64,000 bases of DNA from the NCBI RefSeq assembly GCF_000282515.1, contig NZ_AKJD01000043.1, forward strand, positions 62,001 to 126,000, given 5' to 3'. This DNA is from Pseudomonas sp. GM80 (GTDB lineage Bacteria > Pseudomonadota > Gammaproteobacteria > Pseudomonadales > Pseudomonadaceae). Below, in pieces: positions 35,462 through 44,289 of the stretch (its first letter is position 1; each line of letters opens with the position of its first letter). The notes under the pieces are model-generated. The model saw only the letters and a program-made list of their open reading frames with translations. It was not told where the DNA came from and did no database searches. Both the position numbers and the translations under genes were made by a program.

Positions 35462-36280
35462 ATGTCGGAGCTAACGCAGTTCACCGTCACCGAGCACACC
35501 GCGAGCTATTGGTGCGTGACGTTTAATAACCCACCCCTCAATTTGGTCAATCCGGAAACCATCCTTGAGCTGCAAAAGATTGTTGGTCGGATTGAAGCCG
35601 CTCACGATTTGATTGTGGTGGTGTTTGACAGTGCGCACCCGGACTTTTTCATGGCTCGTTATGACCTTACCAGGGCAGCTGACACTCCCACTGCTCCTGG
35701 GCCCACCGGCCTTCCCACGTGGATTGATTTGACCACTCGCCTGGAACAGACCCGCGTTATCAGTATTGCGTCCGTGCGTGGCAGAGCGAGAGGAGTTGGT
35801 AGTGAGTTTTGTCTTGCGTGTGATCTGCGGTTTGCCAGTATCGAGAAAGCATTTTTCGGTCAGCCCGAGGTAGGTGCTGGGGTGATACCTGGTGGTGGAG
35901 GTATTGAGCGTCTGACCGCATTGGCTGGCAGGGCAAGAGCCTTGGAAATCGTCATTGGTGGGGAGGATTTTGACGCAGAAACAGCTGAGCGCTACGGATG
36001 GATTAATCGCGCAGTTCCTGATGAGGCCCTTGACGATTTTGTTGATCGATTTGCACGTCGAATTGCCGCTTTTGATTTGCATGCAATTGCTGAAACCAAG
36101 CGGTTACTGAATCGAACGACGCTACCGAAGTCTGAACATCTGTTAGAGAGTCAGTCATCATTTTTGAAAGCAACACAGCGGCCTGAGCTGCGTGTGCGTG
36201 GGGGAAGGGCGCGACAGATTGCTATTGAAGCTGGTGCGGATTTTGAGCTACGTCTTGGACATTACCTGGGTCAGGTCTAA
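35462..36280 (+). CDS. Enoyl-CoA hydratase/isomerase family protein
   Basis: 272 residues with the crotonase fold. Oxyanion-hole segments are HPDFFMARYDL and SIASVRGRARGVGSEFCLACDLRFAS; the second acidic site is in GQPEVGAGVIPGGGGIERL. In true hydratases two Glu act; here one falls in EVGAGV, while GSEF replaces the other region, so the exact reaction cannot be set. It is divergent from the TetR gene at 34669, and an AT-rich spacer with an inverted repeat lies between them. It ends in a shared terminator facing the second NmrA gene. Confidence 0.88.
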   Translation: MSELTQFTVTEHTASYWCVTFNNPPLNLVNPETILELQKIVGRIEAAHDLIVVVFDSAHPDFFMARYDLTRAADTPTAPGPTGLPTWIDLTTRLEQTRVISIASVRGRARGVGSEFCLACDLRFASIEKAFFGQPEVGAGVIPGGGGIERLTALAGRARALEIVIGGEDFDAETAERYGWINRAVPDEALDDFVDRFARRIAAFDLHAIAETKRLLNRTTLPKSEHLLESQSSFLKATQRPELRVRGGRARQIAIEAGADFELRLGHYLGQV

Positions 36281-36332
36281 TCACGCCGTCGTATTCACTA
36301 ATACGTGAATAGCCCTGACTTTCGGAACGCGT

Positions 36333-36366
36333 CGAGCTGAAATGGTCTGGCGGACTTTTCAGCTCG
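36333..36366. terminator. Bidirectional terminator between convergent genes
   Basis: CGAGCTGAAA and TTTCAGCTCG, ten-base arms around a 14-base loop, with T-rich sequence (ATTTTAG) on the plus side. It separates the hydratase and the second NmrA gene. Confidence 0.75.
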
Positions 36367-36381
36367 ATTTTAGCGTAAGTA

Positions 36382-37245
36382 TCAGCTCAACAAATCGCGA
36401 TGTTCTGCGATGAATTCAGCTGGTGTTTGCAGTGGGCCGCCGATGATTTCTGCACCGGTGGTATCCAGGCCTTCCAGACGCTTCTCTTGCTGGTCAATTT
36501 TCACCGCGGTGAAGTGAATGGCGTAGGAAGGGTCAGCGTCCCAGCCCAAAGTCTTAACAAACTCTTCTGGTGAAACCTGTTCAAAACGAACGTCTTTGCC
36601 CAGGGTGGCGCTCAGAACACCAGCCAATTCTTTGTGGCTGTATTCGATTGGGCCGTGCAGCGGGTAAACCTTGTTCGCGTGAGCCTCAGGATTAGTCAGG
36701 ACACCCACAACAACTTTTGCAATATCGCTGGCCGCGATCGGAGCAAAACGGCTGTCAGCGTCGAATGGGGTCAGGTAACGGCCCTCACGGATCAGAGCGG
36801 CAGTGTAGAGCATCCACTGAGCGAAGAACGTAACGCGCAGGTGTGTGGTAGGCACGCCAGACCAGTTGAATACCTGCTCCGACAGCCAGTGGTTGAGCGT
36901 TGCTTGGCTGCGTGCATCAGGGCGCGATTGCTTGTGCGACATGTTCACAATGATCTTAACGTCTTCTTCTTTCGCAGCTTGGGCAAAAATGGCAGCTGCT
37001 TCAACCAGACCATTGGTCAGCGGATAGACGAAGTAGGCACCATCAACGCCTTTCATTGCTGGGCGCAGCTCTTTCAGTTTCAGCGCATCGCCAACGAAAA
37101 TGCTTGCACCCATGTCTTTCAGCTTCTGCGAGCGTTCATCTTCACGATGAACGAAAGCGTTTACACGGTGGCCTTTCTCAAGCAGGTACTTAACAGCAGG
37201 AGCGCCGGTAGCGCCGGTGGCACCAGTTACCAGATACGTTTTCAT
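36382..37245 (-). CDS. NmrA-family NAD(P)-binding protein, second paralogue
   Basis: 287 residues: TGATGATGAPAV cofactor motif, ASIFVGDALKLKEL and NWSGVPTTHLRVTFFAQW. The ATG at 37245 follows TTGGAGAA and gives a family-like N-terminus; the frame to 37263 adds only six residues. Codon use is biased to preferred codons. Two copies of the recurring palindrome (37300-37321 and 37363-37384) lie between it and the divergent TetR gene, so it is the most direct candidate target of that repressor, the usual layout for NemR-like control of a reductase. Confidence 0.88.
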   Translation of the reverse strand: MKTYLVTGATGATGAPAVKYLLEKGHRVNAFVHREDERSQKLKDMGASIFVGDALKLKELRPAMKGVDGAYFVYPLTNGLVEAAAIFAQAAKEEDVKIIVNMSHKQSRPDARSQATLNHWLSEQVFNWSGVPTTHLRVTFFAQWMLYTAALIREGRYLTPFDADSRFAPIAASDIAKVVVGVLTNPEAHANKVYPLHGPIEYSHKELAGVLSATLGKDVRFEQVSPEEFVKTLGWDADPSYAIHFTAVKIDQQEKRLEGLDTTGAEIIGGPLQTPAEFIAEHRDLLS

Positions 37246-37299
37246 GAATTTCTCCAAAAGCATTAGACAAAAGGTTGATGGTTACGAGGATTTCGGCGC

Positions 37300-37321
37300 A
37301 TGCATGATGATTGTCATGTTA
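37300..37321. promoter_or_regulatory. Recurring palindromic operator (site D), proximal to NmrA gene
   Basis: ATGCATGATGA followed by TTGTCATGTTA; 17 of 22 positions fit the ideal palindrome. It is 55 bases before the NmrA start. Confidence 0.55.
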
Positions 37322-37362
37322 TGCTGCGATGAAGCAGTACGTTGGTAATGCTTGATGTGAGT

Positions 37363-37384
37363 AAGCATGATGATCGTACTGCTT
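37363..37384. promoter_or_regulatory. Recurring palindromic operator (site C), proximal to TetR gene
   Basis: AAGCATGATGA followed by TCGTACTGCTT; 19 of 22 positions fit, with the outer AAGCA/TGCTT arms perfect. It is 43 bases before the TetR start, fitting autoregulation. Confidence 0.65.
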
Positions 37385-37426
37385 GATGTCAACCCTTTCT
37401 TTTGGCCATTTATCGAGAAGATTTGT

Positions 37427-37981
37427 ATGCGTTATCCAGCAGAGGAAACCGCAGTGAAGCACCAGCGAATTTTGCAGGTGGCATCAGTTCTATTTCGAGA
37501 GCGCGGTTTTCACAGCGTCAGTGTCAATGACGTCATGAAAGCTAGCGGAATGACAAAAGGGGCGTTTTACCACCACTTTGAATCTAAAGAGCATCTCATT
37601 GCGGAATGTCTTCGTGATGCGTCGTCGAAGGCTCTAGCCAGGATGGCGACGGCGGAGCATTCATCAGAAGCGATGGCTGAACACATTCAAGACTATGTTA
37701 GTGATTGGCATCGAGACGAGCGAGGTGAGGGCTGTCTTATAGCTGCGCTGGGATCAGAAGCGGCTCGTGAGGAGTATGTTCGCCCGTTGTTCACGCAGCA
37801 TGTAGAAGGAGTTTTGACCAGTTTAATGGCCCCCAAGGCCGGTGCAGAAGATCCGAGTAATCGACGGAACGCGATTCGAACACTTTCCGAGATGGTAGGT
37901 GCAATTGTGCTGGCGCGAGCGGTTGATGAACTAGGCTTATCCGAGGAGATTTTGCGCGAGGTAAGGTCTTCGTTCGAGTAG
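37427..37981 (+). CDS. TetR-family regulator, probable master of the recurring palindrome
   Basis: 184 residues. Helix-turn-helix SVSVNDVMKASGMTKGAFYHHFESKEHL and a C-terminal domain with the EGCLIAALG motif, whose Cys matches the position used for electrophile sensing in NemR-like proteins. The frame opens at 37367, but that start would lie inside operator C; ATG 37427 gives a family-like N-terminus. It is divergent from the second NmrA gene with two copies of the palindrome between them. That it binds the six or seven similar sites in the window is inference from divergence and repetition. Confidence 0.9.
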   Translation: MRYPAEETAVKHQRILQVASVLFRERGFHSVSVNDVMKASGMTKGAFYHHFESKEHLIAECLRDASSKALARMATAEHSSEAMAEHIQDYVSDWHRDERGEGCLIAALGSEAAREEYVRPLFTQHVEGVLTSLMAPKAGAEDPSNRRNAIRTLSEMVGAIVLARAVDELGLSEEILREVRSSFE

Positions 37982-38198
37982 GGATGCCCGCTTATCTGAT
38001 CGCCATGAACTCAATGTGTGTCCGACGGCCAGGCGCTAATTGATCGTGTGCTCGAATCCCACCGTCAATCAGATCGAGACAGCGATCGGTGGCTGGCGAT
38101 TAGCATTTTCCCGTAACGCAGAAGCATCGCACTCACGCGATGCAAAATTAACCGGCCTCTCATCCCCCTGAAGGGCCCTGGCATCCCGGAATCTCGAC

Positions 38199-39569
38199 AT
38201 GAAAAACAGCGAATCAGAGTTGGTGCAAGACGCTGACGCCCGTGCGTTGACCTATCTAGAAGGCATCAATTACCGCCGAGTCTTCCCAAACCAGGACGCT
38301 ATCGATTCTTTATCCACCTTCAATGAATCATTGGCGGATGAAGGAAGGCCTGGATCAGAAACGTTGGCGATGCTCGACGATGTGGGTTCAGCTGCGACTG
38401 TTGCTACTAATGGGCCCAGATACTTTGGTTTTGTAGTGGGCGCCGCTTTACCCATCGCTGCCGCGGCCGAGAGGCTTATGCTCGCTTGGGACAATGGGTC
38501 TGCTCTATACGTTACGTCTCCCACATGCGCCACGTTGGAAGAAATAGCAGGCAGGTGGATGCTTGATATCCTAGATCTGCCCAAACAAAGCGCGGTTGGT
38601 TTCGGGACTTCTGCAACGGCTTGCAGTCTGACGTGTCTGACAGCAGCGCGACGCGCTTTGCTGATTCGAGCAGGTTGGAACCCTGATGAGGATGGGCTCT
38701 ATGGCGCACCCGAAATCCGGGTGGTTGTTTCGGAAAAGACCCACATCACTATTCTAAAGGCTCTGAGAATTCTCGGTTTCGGATCCTCGCGGCTGTTGGT
38801 GGCACCCGTTGATGAACATGGCCGGATCGATCCCGCGCGGATGCCTGCACTGGACGATAAAACCATCGTTTGCTTGCAGGCCGGCGAGGTAAACACAGGG
38901 GAGTTTGATCCATTCAACGAGATTATTCCCAAAGCGCGTGAAGCCGGTGCCTGGATCCATATCGATGGTGCATTTGGATTATGGGCGCGAGCCTCTGGAA
39001 AGCTCCGTCATTACACCGACGGTGTTGAAGGTGCCGACAGTTGGACTGTCGATGGTCACAAGTGGTTGAACACTCCATATGACTGCGCCATGGCGATCTG
39101 CAAGGATCCTTCTCTGCTCGCAGCGGCAATGAACAGTGATGCTGCATATGCCGCGGGGACAGCAAAAGCGCAAAAAAATCTGACGATCGAATTCTCACGT
39201 AGGGCGCGGGGAGTACCTGTGTGGGCAATCCTGAGGACGCTCGGTCGTCAGGGTGTCGCAGAAATGGTCGAAAGACACTGTTCTCAGGCGACCCATTTAG
39301 CTGATTCACTGAGGGATGCAGGATTTGATGTCATCAATCGTGTTGTTCTGAATCAGGTGATCGTAAGAGGGCAGAGCGACGCCGAAACTCAGGCCATTCA
39401 GAACGCTGCACATGAGTCCGGGGAGGTTTGGTTTGGCATGTCTTCTTGGGGTGGCAAAGCCGCGTTTCGACTCAGTATTTCTTCGTGGCGGACGACTGAT
39501 GACGATATTGAGCGTTTGATTAAGGTACTGATCGTTGCAAGAAGCTCCTATCAACTTCAACAGGACTGA
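38199..39569 (+). CDS. PLP-dependent decarboxylase, group II (aromatic/glutamate type)
   Basis: 456 residues. The fold is of DDC-type pyridoxal enzymes: HIDGAFGLWARAS, then SWTVDGHKWLNTPYDC with the Schiff-base Lys, and the TSPTCATLEEIAG and EVNTGEFDP segments for cofactor and substrate. These decarboxylate amino acids such as tyrosine, tryptophan, glutamate or aspartate; substrate is unassigned. It precedes a cupin gene by 150 bases on the same strand, a pairing seen in small metabolite pathways. Confidence 0.88.
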   Translation: MKNSESELVQDADARALTYLEGINYRRVFPNQDAIDSLSTFNESLADEGRPGSETLAMLDDVGSAATVATNGPRYFGFVVGAALPIAAAAERLMLAWDNGSALYVTSPTCATLEEIAGRWMLDILDLPKQSAVGFGTSATACSLTCLTAARRALLIRAGWNPDEDGLYGAPEIRVVVSEKTHITILKALRILGFGSSRLLVAPVDEHGRIDPARMPALDDKTIVCLQAGEVNTGEFDPFNEIIPKAREAGAWIHIDGAFGLWARASGKLRHYTDGVEGADSWTVDGHKWLNTPYDCAMAICKDPSLLAAAMNSDAAYAAGTAKAQKNLTIEFSRRARGVPVWAILRTLGRQGVAEMVERHCSQATHLADSLRDAGFDVINRVVLNQVIVRGQSDAETQAIQNAAHESGEVWFGMSSWGGKAAFRLSISSWRTTDDDIERLIKVLIVARSSYQLQQD

Positions 39570-39717
39570 TCGATGACGACGGCTCACGTGGCCATTCAGC
39601 TTCAGAAGCTCAGCTTGTCATTCGATGGGTTGGGCATGCAAAACGATAAATCTGCATCACCGCATGGTGGTCTAGGGCTTAAGAATACTGGTCGTGCACA
39701 AATGAATGAGGTGGATT

Positions 39718-40224
39718 ATGCATCCTGCAATTATTAATTTGGATCAAGCCGATCTCGAACCACTGCCTCAGAGCATTGGTCCCGCAGGCGGCACTGCTCA
39801 GCGCTACAAACAGCGCTCGGCACGCATCGGTAAACAACTCGGTGCTCGAAAATTAGGTTATCGATTAATAGCATTAGAGCCGGGGATGCAATCATGCCCA
39901 TTTCATAGCCATCGAGTGAACGAAGAAATGTTTCATGTCCTGGTCGGGACCGGAGAAATTCGTATCGGAGAAGGCAGGTTTCCAATTCGTGCGGGGGATA
40001 TTATCGCCTGCCCACCTGGTGGTCCTGAAACCGCGCACCAGATCGTAAATAGCAGCATGGGAGAATTGCGCTATTTAGCAATCAGCACCCAAGAATCACC
40101 AGACATATGTGAGTATCCCGATTCGGATAAATTCATGGTGTTCGATGATGCCAATGAAGCTGCTCCACGCTTTTATACGGTTGGCAAAAAGGTAGATGCA
40201 GTGGATTACTGGGACGGTGAATAA
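39718..40224 (+). CDS. Cupin-domain protein
   Basis: 168 residues. Cupin motif 1 is PFHSHRVNEEMFHVLVGTGEIRIG, motif 2 is IIACPPGGPETAHQI; together they give the His/Glu metal set. The start is after GAGGTGG, at ATG 39718. Cupins of this type are often isomerases, dioxygenases or sensors of small molecules. It follows the decarboxylase and may act on its product. Confidence 0.82.
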   Translation: MHPAIINLDQADLEPLPQSIGPAGGTAQRYKQRSARIGKQLGARKLGYRLIALEPGMQSCPFHSHRVNEEMFHVLVGTGEIRIGEGRFPIRAGDIIACPPGGPETAHQIVNSSMGELRYLAISTQESPDICEYPDSDKFMVFDDANEAAPRFYTVGKKVDAVDYWDGE

Positions 40225-40326
40225 ATTTTAAAGCGCGCTAGGTCGTTGAATTTAGAGGGCAAACACGGATGCCCTGTGACATACGGATAGATCTGGTCGC
40301 ATTCGAAATTCAACAAATTTAAGCTC

Positions 40327-41238
40327 TTAACGTCTGTCATAGCTGGCTAGATGATCCTCTATAAATTGTTTCACTGTTATGGGCTTCCTTCCTGTCAGCT
40401 TTTCGAAATCATCAGTCATGCGAGCGTACCTCCCTGCACGGTGGAGATTACCCATCGTGGTTAGGTGGTCAAGAACGTGTTCTGAGAGACCGGCACCTTG
40501 CATTGCGCTTCGCCATTGTTCGACCGAAACGTCAACGTACTGGATGGAGCGTCCGAGCACGTCAGTGAATTGCTGAGCATAGAAATACATATTTTCTGAG
40601 TCGGGCCCGGTCAGGTGGTAGGTCGATCCGATGTGCGGTGCGGGATCGCCGAGAATTTTTGCGAATGCCGCAGCTACATCTGTTGCCGCAATGGGCGACG
40701 TTTTCCCATCGCCAAAAGGAACACGTATTTCATTTTGATTCTTGATCGTCTCTGCTGAAAATTTTAGAAAAAAGCCGTCCATAAAGACAGTAGGGCGGAC
40801 ATGGACAACTGGTAAGCCTGACCAGTTGAGTAGTTGCTCTGCCAGCCAGTGAAATTTTTGCTGAGGGCTCTCGGTCGTTTTCGTAATGCTCATCTGAGCA
40901 ACAGTCATCTGAGACATGTTCACGAAGGCCTTGACGTTGTGATGTTTGGCCACTGCTGCAACGTTGACGGTTGCGGCCAGATAATCATCGGATACCGACA
41001 TGCTGAAATAGACTGTGTCGCACCCCTCGATTATCCGATGCATATCCTCAAGGTCGAGAAGGTCCCCTACGACGACCTCCGCTCCCTTGTCTCGCAATGC
41101 TTGAGCACGTTCGTCTTCGCGATGGACCATTGCCCTAACTTTTCTACCCTGCTTCAACAATAATGAGGTGATGGTATTACCGACAGCACCGATGCTCCCC
41201 GCCGCACCCGTGATAAGAATTGGTTTTTGCTTGTCCAT
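40327..41238 (-). CDS. NmrA-family NAD(P)-binding protein, third paralogue
   Basis: 303 residues: TGAAGSIGAVGN cofactor motif, EVVVGDLLDLEDM and NWSGLPVVHVRPTVFMDG, clearly related to the copies at 32889 and 36382. Codon use is less biased than in those two. It follows the cupin gene on the opposite strand. No copy of the palindrome is near. Confidence 0.88.
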   Translation of the reverse strand: MDKQKPILITGAAGSIGAVGNTITSLLLKQGRKVRAMVHREDERAQALRDKGAEVVVGDLLDLEDMHRIIEGCDTVYFSMSVSDDYLAATVNVAAVAKHHNVKAFVNMSQMTVAQMSITKTTESPQQKFHWLAEQLLNWSGLPVVHVRPTVFMDGFFLKFSAETIKNQNEIRVPFGDGKTSPIAATDVAAAFAKILGDPAPHIGSTYHLTGPDSENMYFYAQQFTDVLGRSIQYVDVSVEQWRSAMQGAGLSEHVLDHLTTMGNLHRAGRYARMTDDFEKLTGRKPITVKQFIEDHLASYDRR

Positions 41239-41365
41239 TTTTCAGCTCCGATCAGAGGCACCGATGGCATCAGGGGGTAAGGTCCATCCTTCGAGGAAGT
41301 AGATATCCACTAATTCGGAGAACGAGATTTATCACAGGGAGCGAGCCGTTAAGTGGTCTTCGGCA

Positions 41366-42031
41366 TCATGTTTTCCAGTGAGGAGGGTAAGCTGCTTCAT
41401 AACCTGGCAGTGCCTCCAGTCTCATTAGCCATGCAGAGATCGCGGGATGCGTTGTTGGGAGACTGTCGAATCCGAGCTTCAGGTTGAGTGAGTCCGGATA
41501 CCTTCCGACCCGAGCTAGCATTTGAAAAATGGGCATTGCTGCAATGTCAGCTGCGGTCGGTGAACTTCCTGCAAGGAAGGGCTGCTGACCGAGAATTTCC
41601 TCAATCCAAATCAAGCTTTCATTTACCGCAGAGGCTGCGGTTCGAAGCAATTCGGGTTGAGTACTGGCCTCACCCCTAAAGAGAGGAAAAATCAGACCTT
41701 CTTCAATCGGATAGCGGTTGTAATTCATCGTCTCCAGGATGCGTTGCCAAATGAGCCCGGTCTCCGCAGCTGATTCGCCAAATAGCGCTGGTGTGGGATG
41801 CTCGCATTCCAGAAAGGCCATGATGGCTAACGACTCATGGATTACGGTGTCACCGCTCTTAAGCGTGGGGACTTTACCCCGCGGATTCATCGCTAGATAT
41901 GCTGGACTTTTGTGTTCCTTTTTACTCGCATCAAGACGGTGGGAGTTGTAGGGAATGCCCTTGTACTCAAGTGTCAGCATGACACGCCAGACGTTGGTGC
42001 TACCGCTGATCCAGTAAAAATCATACGCCAT
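41366..42031 (-). CDS. Glutathione S-transferase family protein
   Basis: 221 residues. N-terminal thioredoxin-like domain (FYWISGSTNVWRVMLTLEYKGI), GKVPTL cis-Pro, and IHESLAI with the glutathione-binding Glu-Ser; helical C-terminal domain to AAYPPHWKT. The resting Ser/Thr residue is in GSTNVWRV. Of zeta- or beta-like appearance. It forms a pair with the next GST gene on the minus strand, both probably in one transcript that continues towards 41366. Confidence 0.88.
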   Translation of the reverse strand: MAYDFYWISGSTNVWRVMLTLEYKGIPYNSHRLDASKKEHKSPAYLAMNPRGKVPTLKSGDTVIHESLAIMAFLECEHPTPALFGESAAETGLIWQRILETMNYNRYPIEEGLIFPLFRGEASTQPELLRTAASAVNESLIWIEEILGQQPFLAGSSPTAADIAAMPIFQMLARVGRYPDSLNLKLGFDSLPTTHPAISAWLMRLEALPGYEAAYPPHWKT

Positions 42032-42143
42032 GATCGAGACTCACCTTAGGCTGATGAACCGTTCCAAACTCGGGCAAGTCAGGCCCGAGTGCCGTTGTGC
42101 CGCCTGCTGAAATACTTCATTGGGCGCGTTTAAATTTGGAAAC

Positions 42144-42761
42144 CTATTCCTGAAACGCTCGCAATCCGATCCTTACGCCAGGTCGCTCACTCATGACTTC
42201 AAACCACCTTTTCATGCGAGGGAGCTGTTTCCAGGGCAGTTGCTTCTTCACAGACAGAGCCCAAGTGAAAGCGGCGATATCTGCCATTGAAAAAGCATCT
42301 CCCGCCATGAAGTCGCCTTCGAGAAACGCTTCGGCGCGCTTCATATTTTCCAAAGCGCGCTCATCCAATGGTCGGGCGGCTTCGTTGAGATCGAGTTGGT
42401 GAAGAAAAAATCCAGCGTGGCTGGTGGCAATTACATCCGTGACAAAGTAGAAAAATCGGTCGTATACCCTTAGACGCGTTGGCCCGGGTTCACTTGGCAT
42501 CAAGTGGTTAGGCACTTTGGCATCGGCGTAATGGATGATGGCGTTAGACTGATTGATGATCAGGGGAGGGGAGTACGTATTGTCTACCAAGGTAGGGACT
42601 TTCCCTGCTGGATTCAGCTTCAGGTAATCGGGTTGATTTTGATCACCTGCTCGCAAATCCAGCCGGCGAACGAAAAAGGGAACACCCGCTTCTGCAAGGC
42701 TTATGGCGGCTCTTAAGCTATTACCTGTGTTCGCTCCATAAAGCTCTATGCATTCGATCAT
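42144..42761 (-). CDS. Glutathione S-transferase family protein
   Basis: 205 residues, with the thioredoxin-like start (CIELYGANTGNSLRAAISLAEAGV), GKVPTL and INQSNAIIHYADA for glutathione contact. N-terminal Ser/Asn in TGNSLRA is the likely active position. It lies 112 bases upstream of the other GST on the same strand. Upstream begins a 590-base gene-free stretch. Confidence 0.86.
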   Translation of the reverse strand: MIECIELYGANTGNSLRAAISLAEAGVPFFVRRLDLRAGDQNQPDYLKLNPAGKVPTLVDNTYSPPLIINQSNAIIHYADAKVPNHLMPSEPGPTRLRVYDRFFYFVTDVIATSHAGFFLHQLDLNEAARPLDERALENMKRAEAFLEGDFMAGDAFSMADIAAFTWALSVKKQLPWKQLPRMKRWFEVMSERPGVRIGLRAFQE

Positions 42762-43310
42762 TGCTCAGTCCTTGGACAAGCATGGCTACCCGGAAGTGGG
42801 ACACCTTCGCTGGTTGGATTCGGCAAAGCCGGCGTTCTCGACAAAGGGTCACCGAATCCACCAACGTACTTAACGGCATCTCATCTAAATTCCCGGCCAA
42901 CCGGAGTCAAATTTTCCCACTCTCTGTCGATTTCCGGCAGCACCGTTTCAGATAACAGCGTGGCCAAGGAAAGCGCCGGTCGAGTGGAGGCATCGTCACT
43001 GGTACGAGAATTCCCAGCGAAATCAGGTTTATGTCCGGGGGGAGCATTAGTTTTGTTAAGCCGCTTTTTGGAGCCCATACCTTACCTCCATCATCATCGA
43101 TTAGAGTTTAGTCATGAGTACGTACGCGTAAAGCCGGCTTTGCCGGAAAGCGACCATGGGTATGTTTCACATCGGCAATGCTTACCCAAACTGGCTAGAG
43201 AGCAATTTATTCGATAAAGAGCAGTCGGTCTTGAGAGCGCTGGTGTAGTGGCTTGTGCACTTATATCGACGGTTTTGAATGGGGCTTTCGAGAGCGGATT
43301 CTCGAAATCA
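42762..43310. other. Gene-poor stretch with two complementary short hairpins
   Basis: CGGCAAAGCCG at 42821-42831 and CCGGCTTTGCCGG at 43134-43146 are hairpins that are reverse complements of each other, about 300 bases apart. Such a pair resembles a degenerate REP doublet but is too short to say. The open frames inside have no good starts. Confidence 0.35.
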
Positions 43311-43345
43311 AAAGCTGCCAATCGATCGAGCCGTTTGGCAGCTTT
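43311..43345 (-). terminator. Rho-independent terminator for the exported hydrolase
   Basis: On the minus strand AAAGCTGCCAA and TTTGGCAGCTTTT form an 11-base stem with a T-run (GGCAGCTTTTGATTT). It follows the 43353 stop by a few bases. Confidence 0.85.
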
Positions 43346-43352
43346 TGGAAGA

Positions 43353-44123
43353 TTACTCAGCAGCTTTTTCGATCAACGCAGCAACTGCTTTTGGATTGGA
43401 AACCATGATGACATGGGAGCCACCTTTGACGACGACCGTTTGTTTCGAGTGGGCGCGCTCAGCCATGAATGCTAGGGCCTTAGGTGGAATGTTTTTGTCG
43501 GCGTCGCCGTAAACAAACCACGAAGGTATGGTTTTCCAAGCTGGCTCAGTTGCCGCTTCGTTTAATGCTGCGACGGTTACCGGGCGCTGGCCGGCAGCCA
43601 TCAGGCGGGCGTCTGCCGCAGGCACATCGGCAGCAAACTGATCGTGGAATTTTTCCTGTTGGATGTACAAATCTTTGCCTCCATCCGCGAGGTCTACAGG
43701 CGCTGCCAATGCTGAGGCCAACGTTCCACCTGGAAAGCGACCTGACAATTCTGCCGCTGTTTCGCCTACCTCAGGAGCAAACGCTGCTACGTACACCAGG
43801 CTCTTCACATTCTGATTTCCATATGCTGCTTCGCTGATGACGGGGCCACCGTAGGAATGGCCAACCAGTATCACCGGTGTTTTTACGCTTTTGACTATGC
43901 TGGCCACAAATTGGGCGTCGCTCGCCACTCCACGCAACGGATTCGCCGCAGCTATCACTGGAAAACCGTCTTTTTCCAAGATTTTTACAACGCCGTTCCA
44001 GCTGGAAGAGTCTGCGAACGCACCGTGAACCAAGATCACAGTAGGTTTAACGTCCGCTGCGTTCGCGAAGGTCGCCGTAGCGAGGGCAGTGGCTAATGCC
44101 AGGCCTGAGAAAATCTTTTTCAT
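43353..44123 (-). CDS. Secreted alpha/beta hydrolase (esterase, hydroxynitrile lyase-like branch)
   Basis: 256 residues with a Sec signal (KKIFSGLALATALATATFANA), then TVILVHGAFADSSSW oxyanion motif, nucleophile in GHSYGGPVIS, acid in VYGDADKNI and His in GGSHVIM. These are secreted or periplasmic esterases near the salicylate-esterase/EstC group. It is divergent from an OhrR-like MarR gene, with palindromes between them, so it is probably repressed by that regulator. A paralogue is encoded at 45850. Confidence 0.9.
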   Translation of the reverse strand: MKKIFSGLALATALATATFANAADVKPTVILVHGAFADSSSWNGVVKILEKDGFPVIAAANPLRGVASDAQFVASIVKSVKTPVILVGHSYGGPVISEAAYGNQNVKSLVYVAAFAPEVGETAAELSGRFPGGTLASALAAPVDLADGGKDLYIQQEKFHDQFAADVPAADARLMAAGQRPVTVAALNEAATEPAWKTIPSWFVYGDADKNIPPKALAFMAERAHSKQTVVVKGGSHVIMVSNPKAVAALIEKAAE

Positions 44124-44168
44124 TTGGATCTCTACCAGTGATGGCCTCTTAAGGCCGAAGAATATGTA

Positions 44169-44182
44169 ATTAGTGCGCTAAT
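44169..44182. promoter_or_regulatory. Inverted repeat ATTAG-N4-CTAAT, candidate MarR/OhrR operator
   Basis: Five-base arms around TGCG, between the hydrolase and the MarR gene. A further CTAAT occurs at 44197-44201. Confidence 0.45.
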
Positions 44183-44208
44183 GAATCGTTATGGGACTAA
44201 TCGTGCAG

Positions 44209-44224
44209 CAGGTAAAATTACCTG
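44209..44224. promoter_or_regulatory. Perfect palindrome CAGGTAAAATTACCTG, candidate operator
   Basis: Arms of seven with a two-base spacer, 66 bases before the MarR start, in the same divergent region. Confidence 0.45.
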
Positions 44225-44289
44225 TCAATAGCTTGCGATTGAATCGTGCACGTAATAATTTGGCTTCAATTACTGATGGGGAGGTCTAG

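Noticed and set aside
35471..36082. Antisense frame opposite the enoyl-CoA hydratase gene
   Set aside because: The hydratase on the plus strand has the crotonase-fold motifs; the antisense protein shows none.
42881..43217. Small overlapping frames on both strands (42881-43078 and 42960-43217)
   Set aside because: No good ribosome sites or recognised domains, and they overlap each other.
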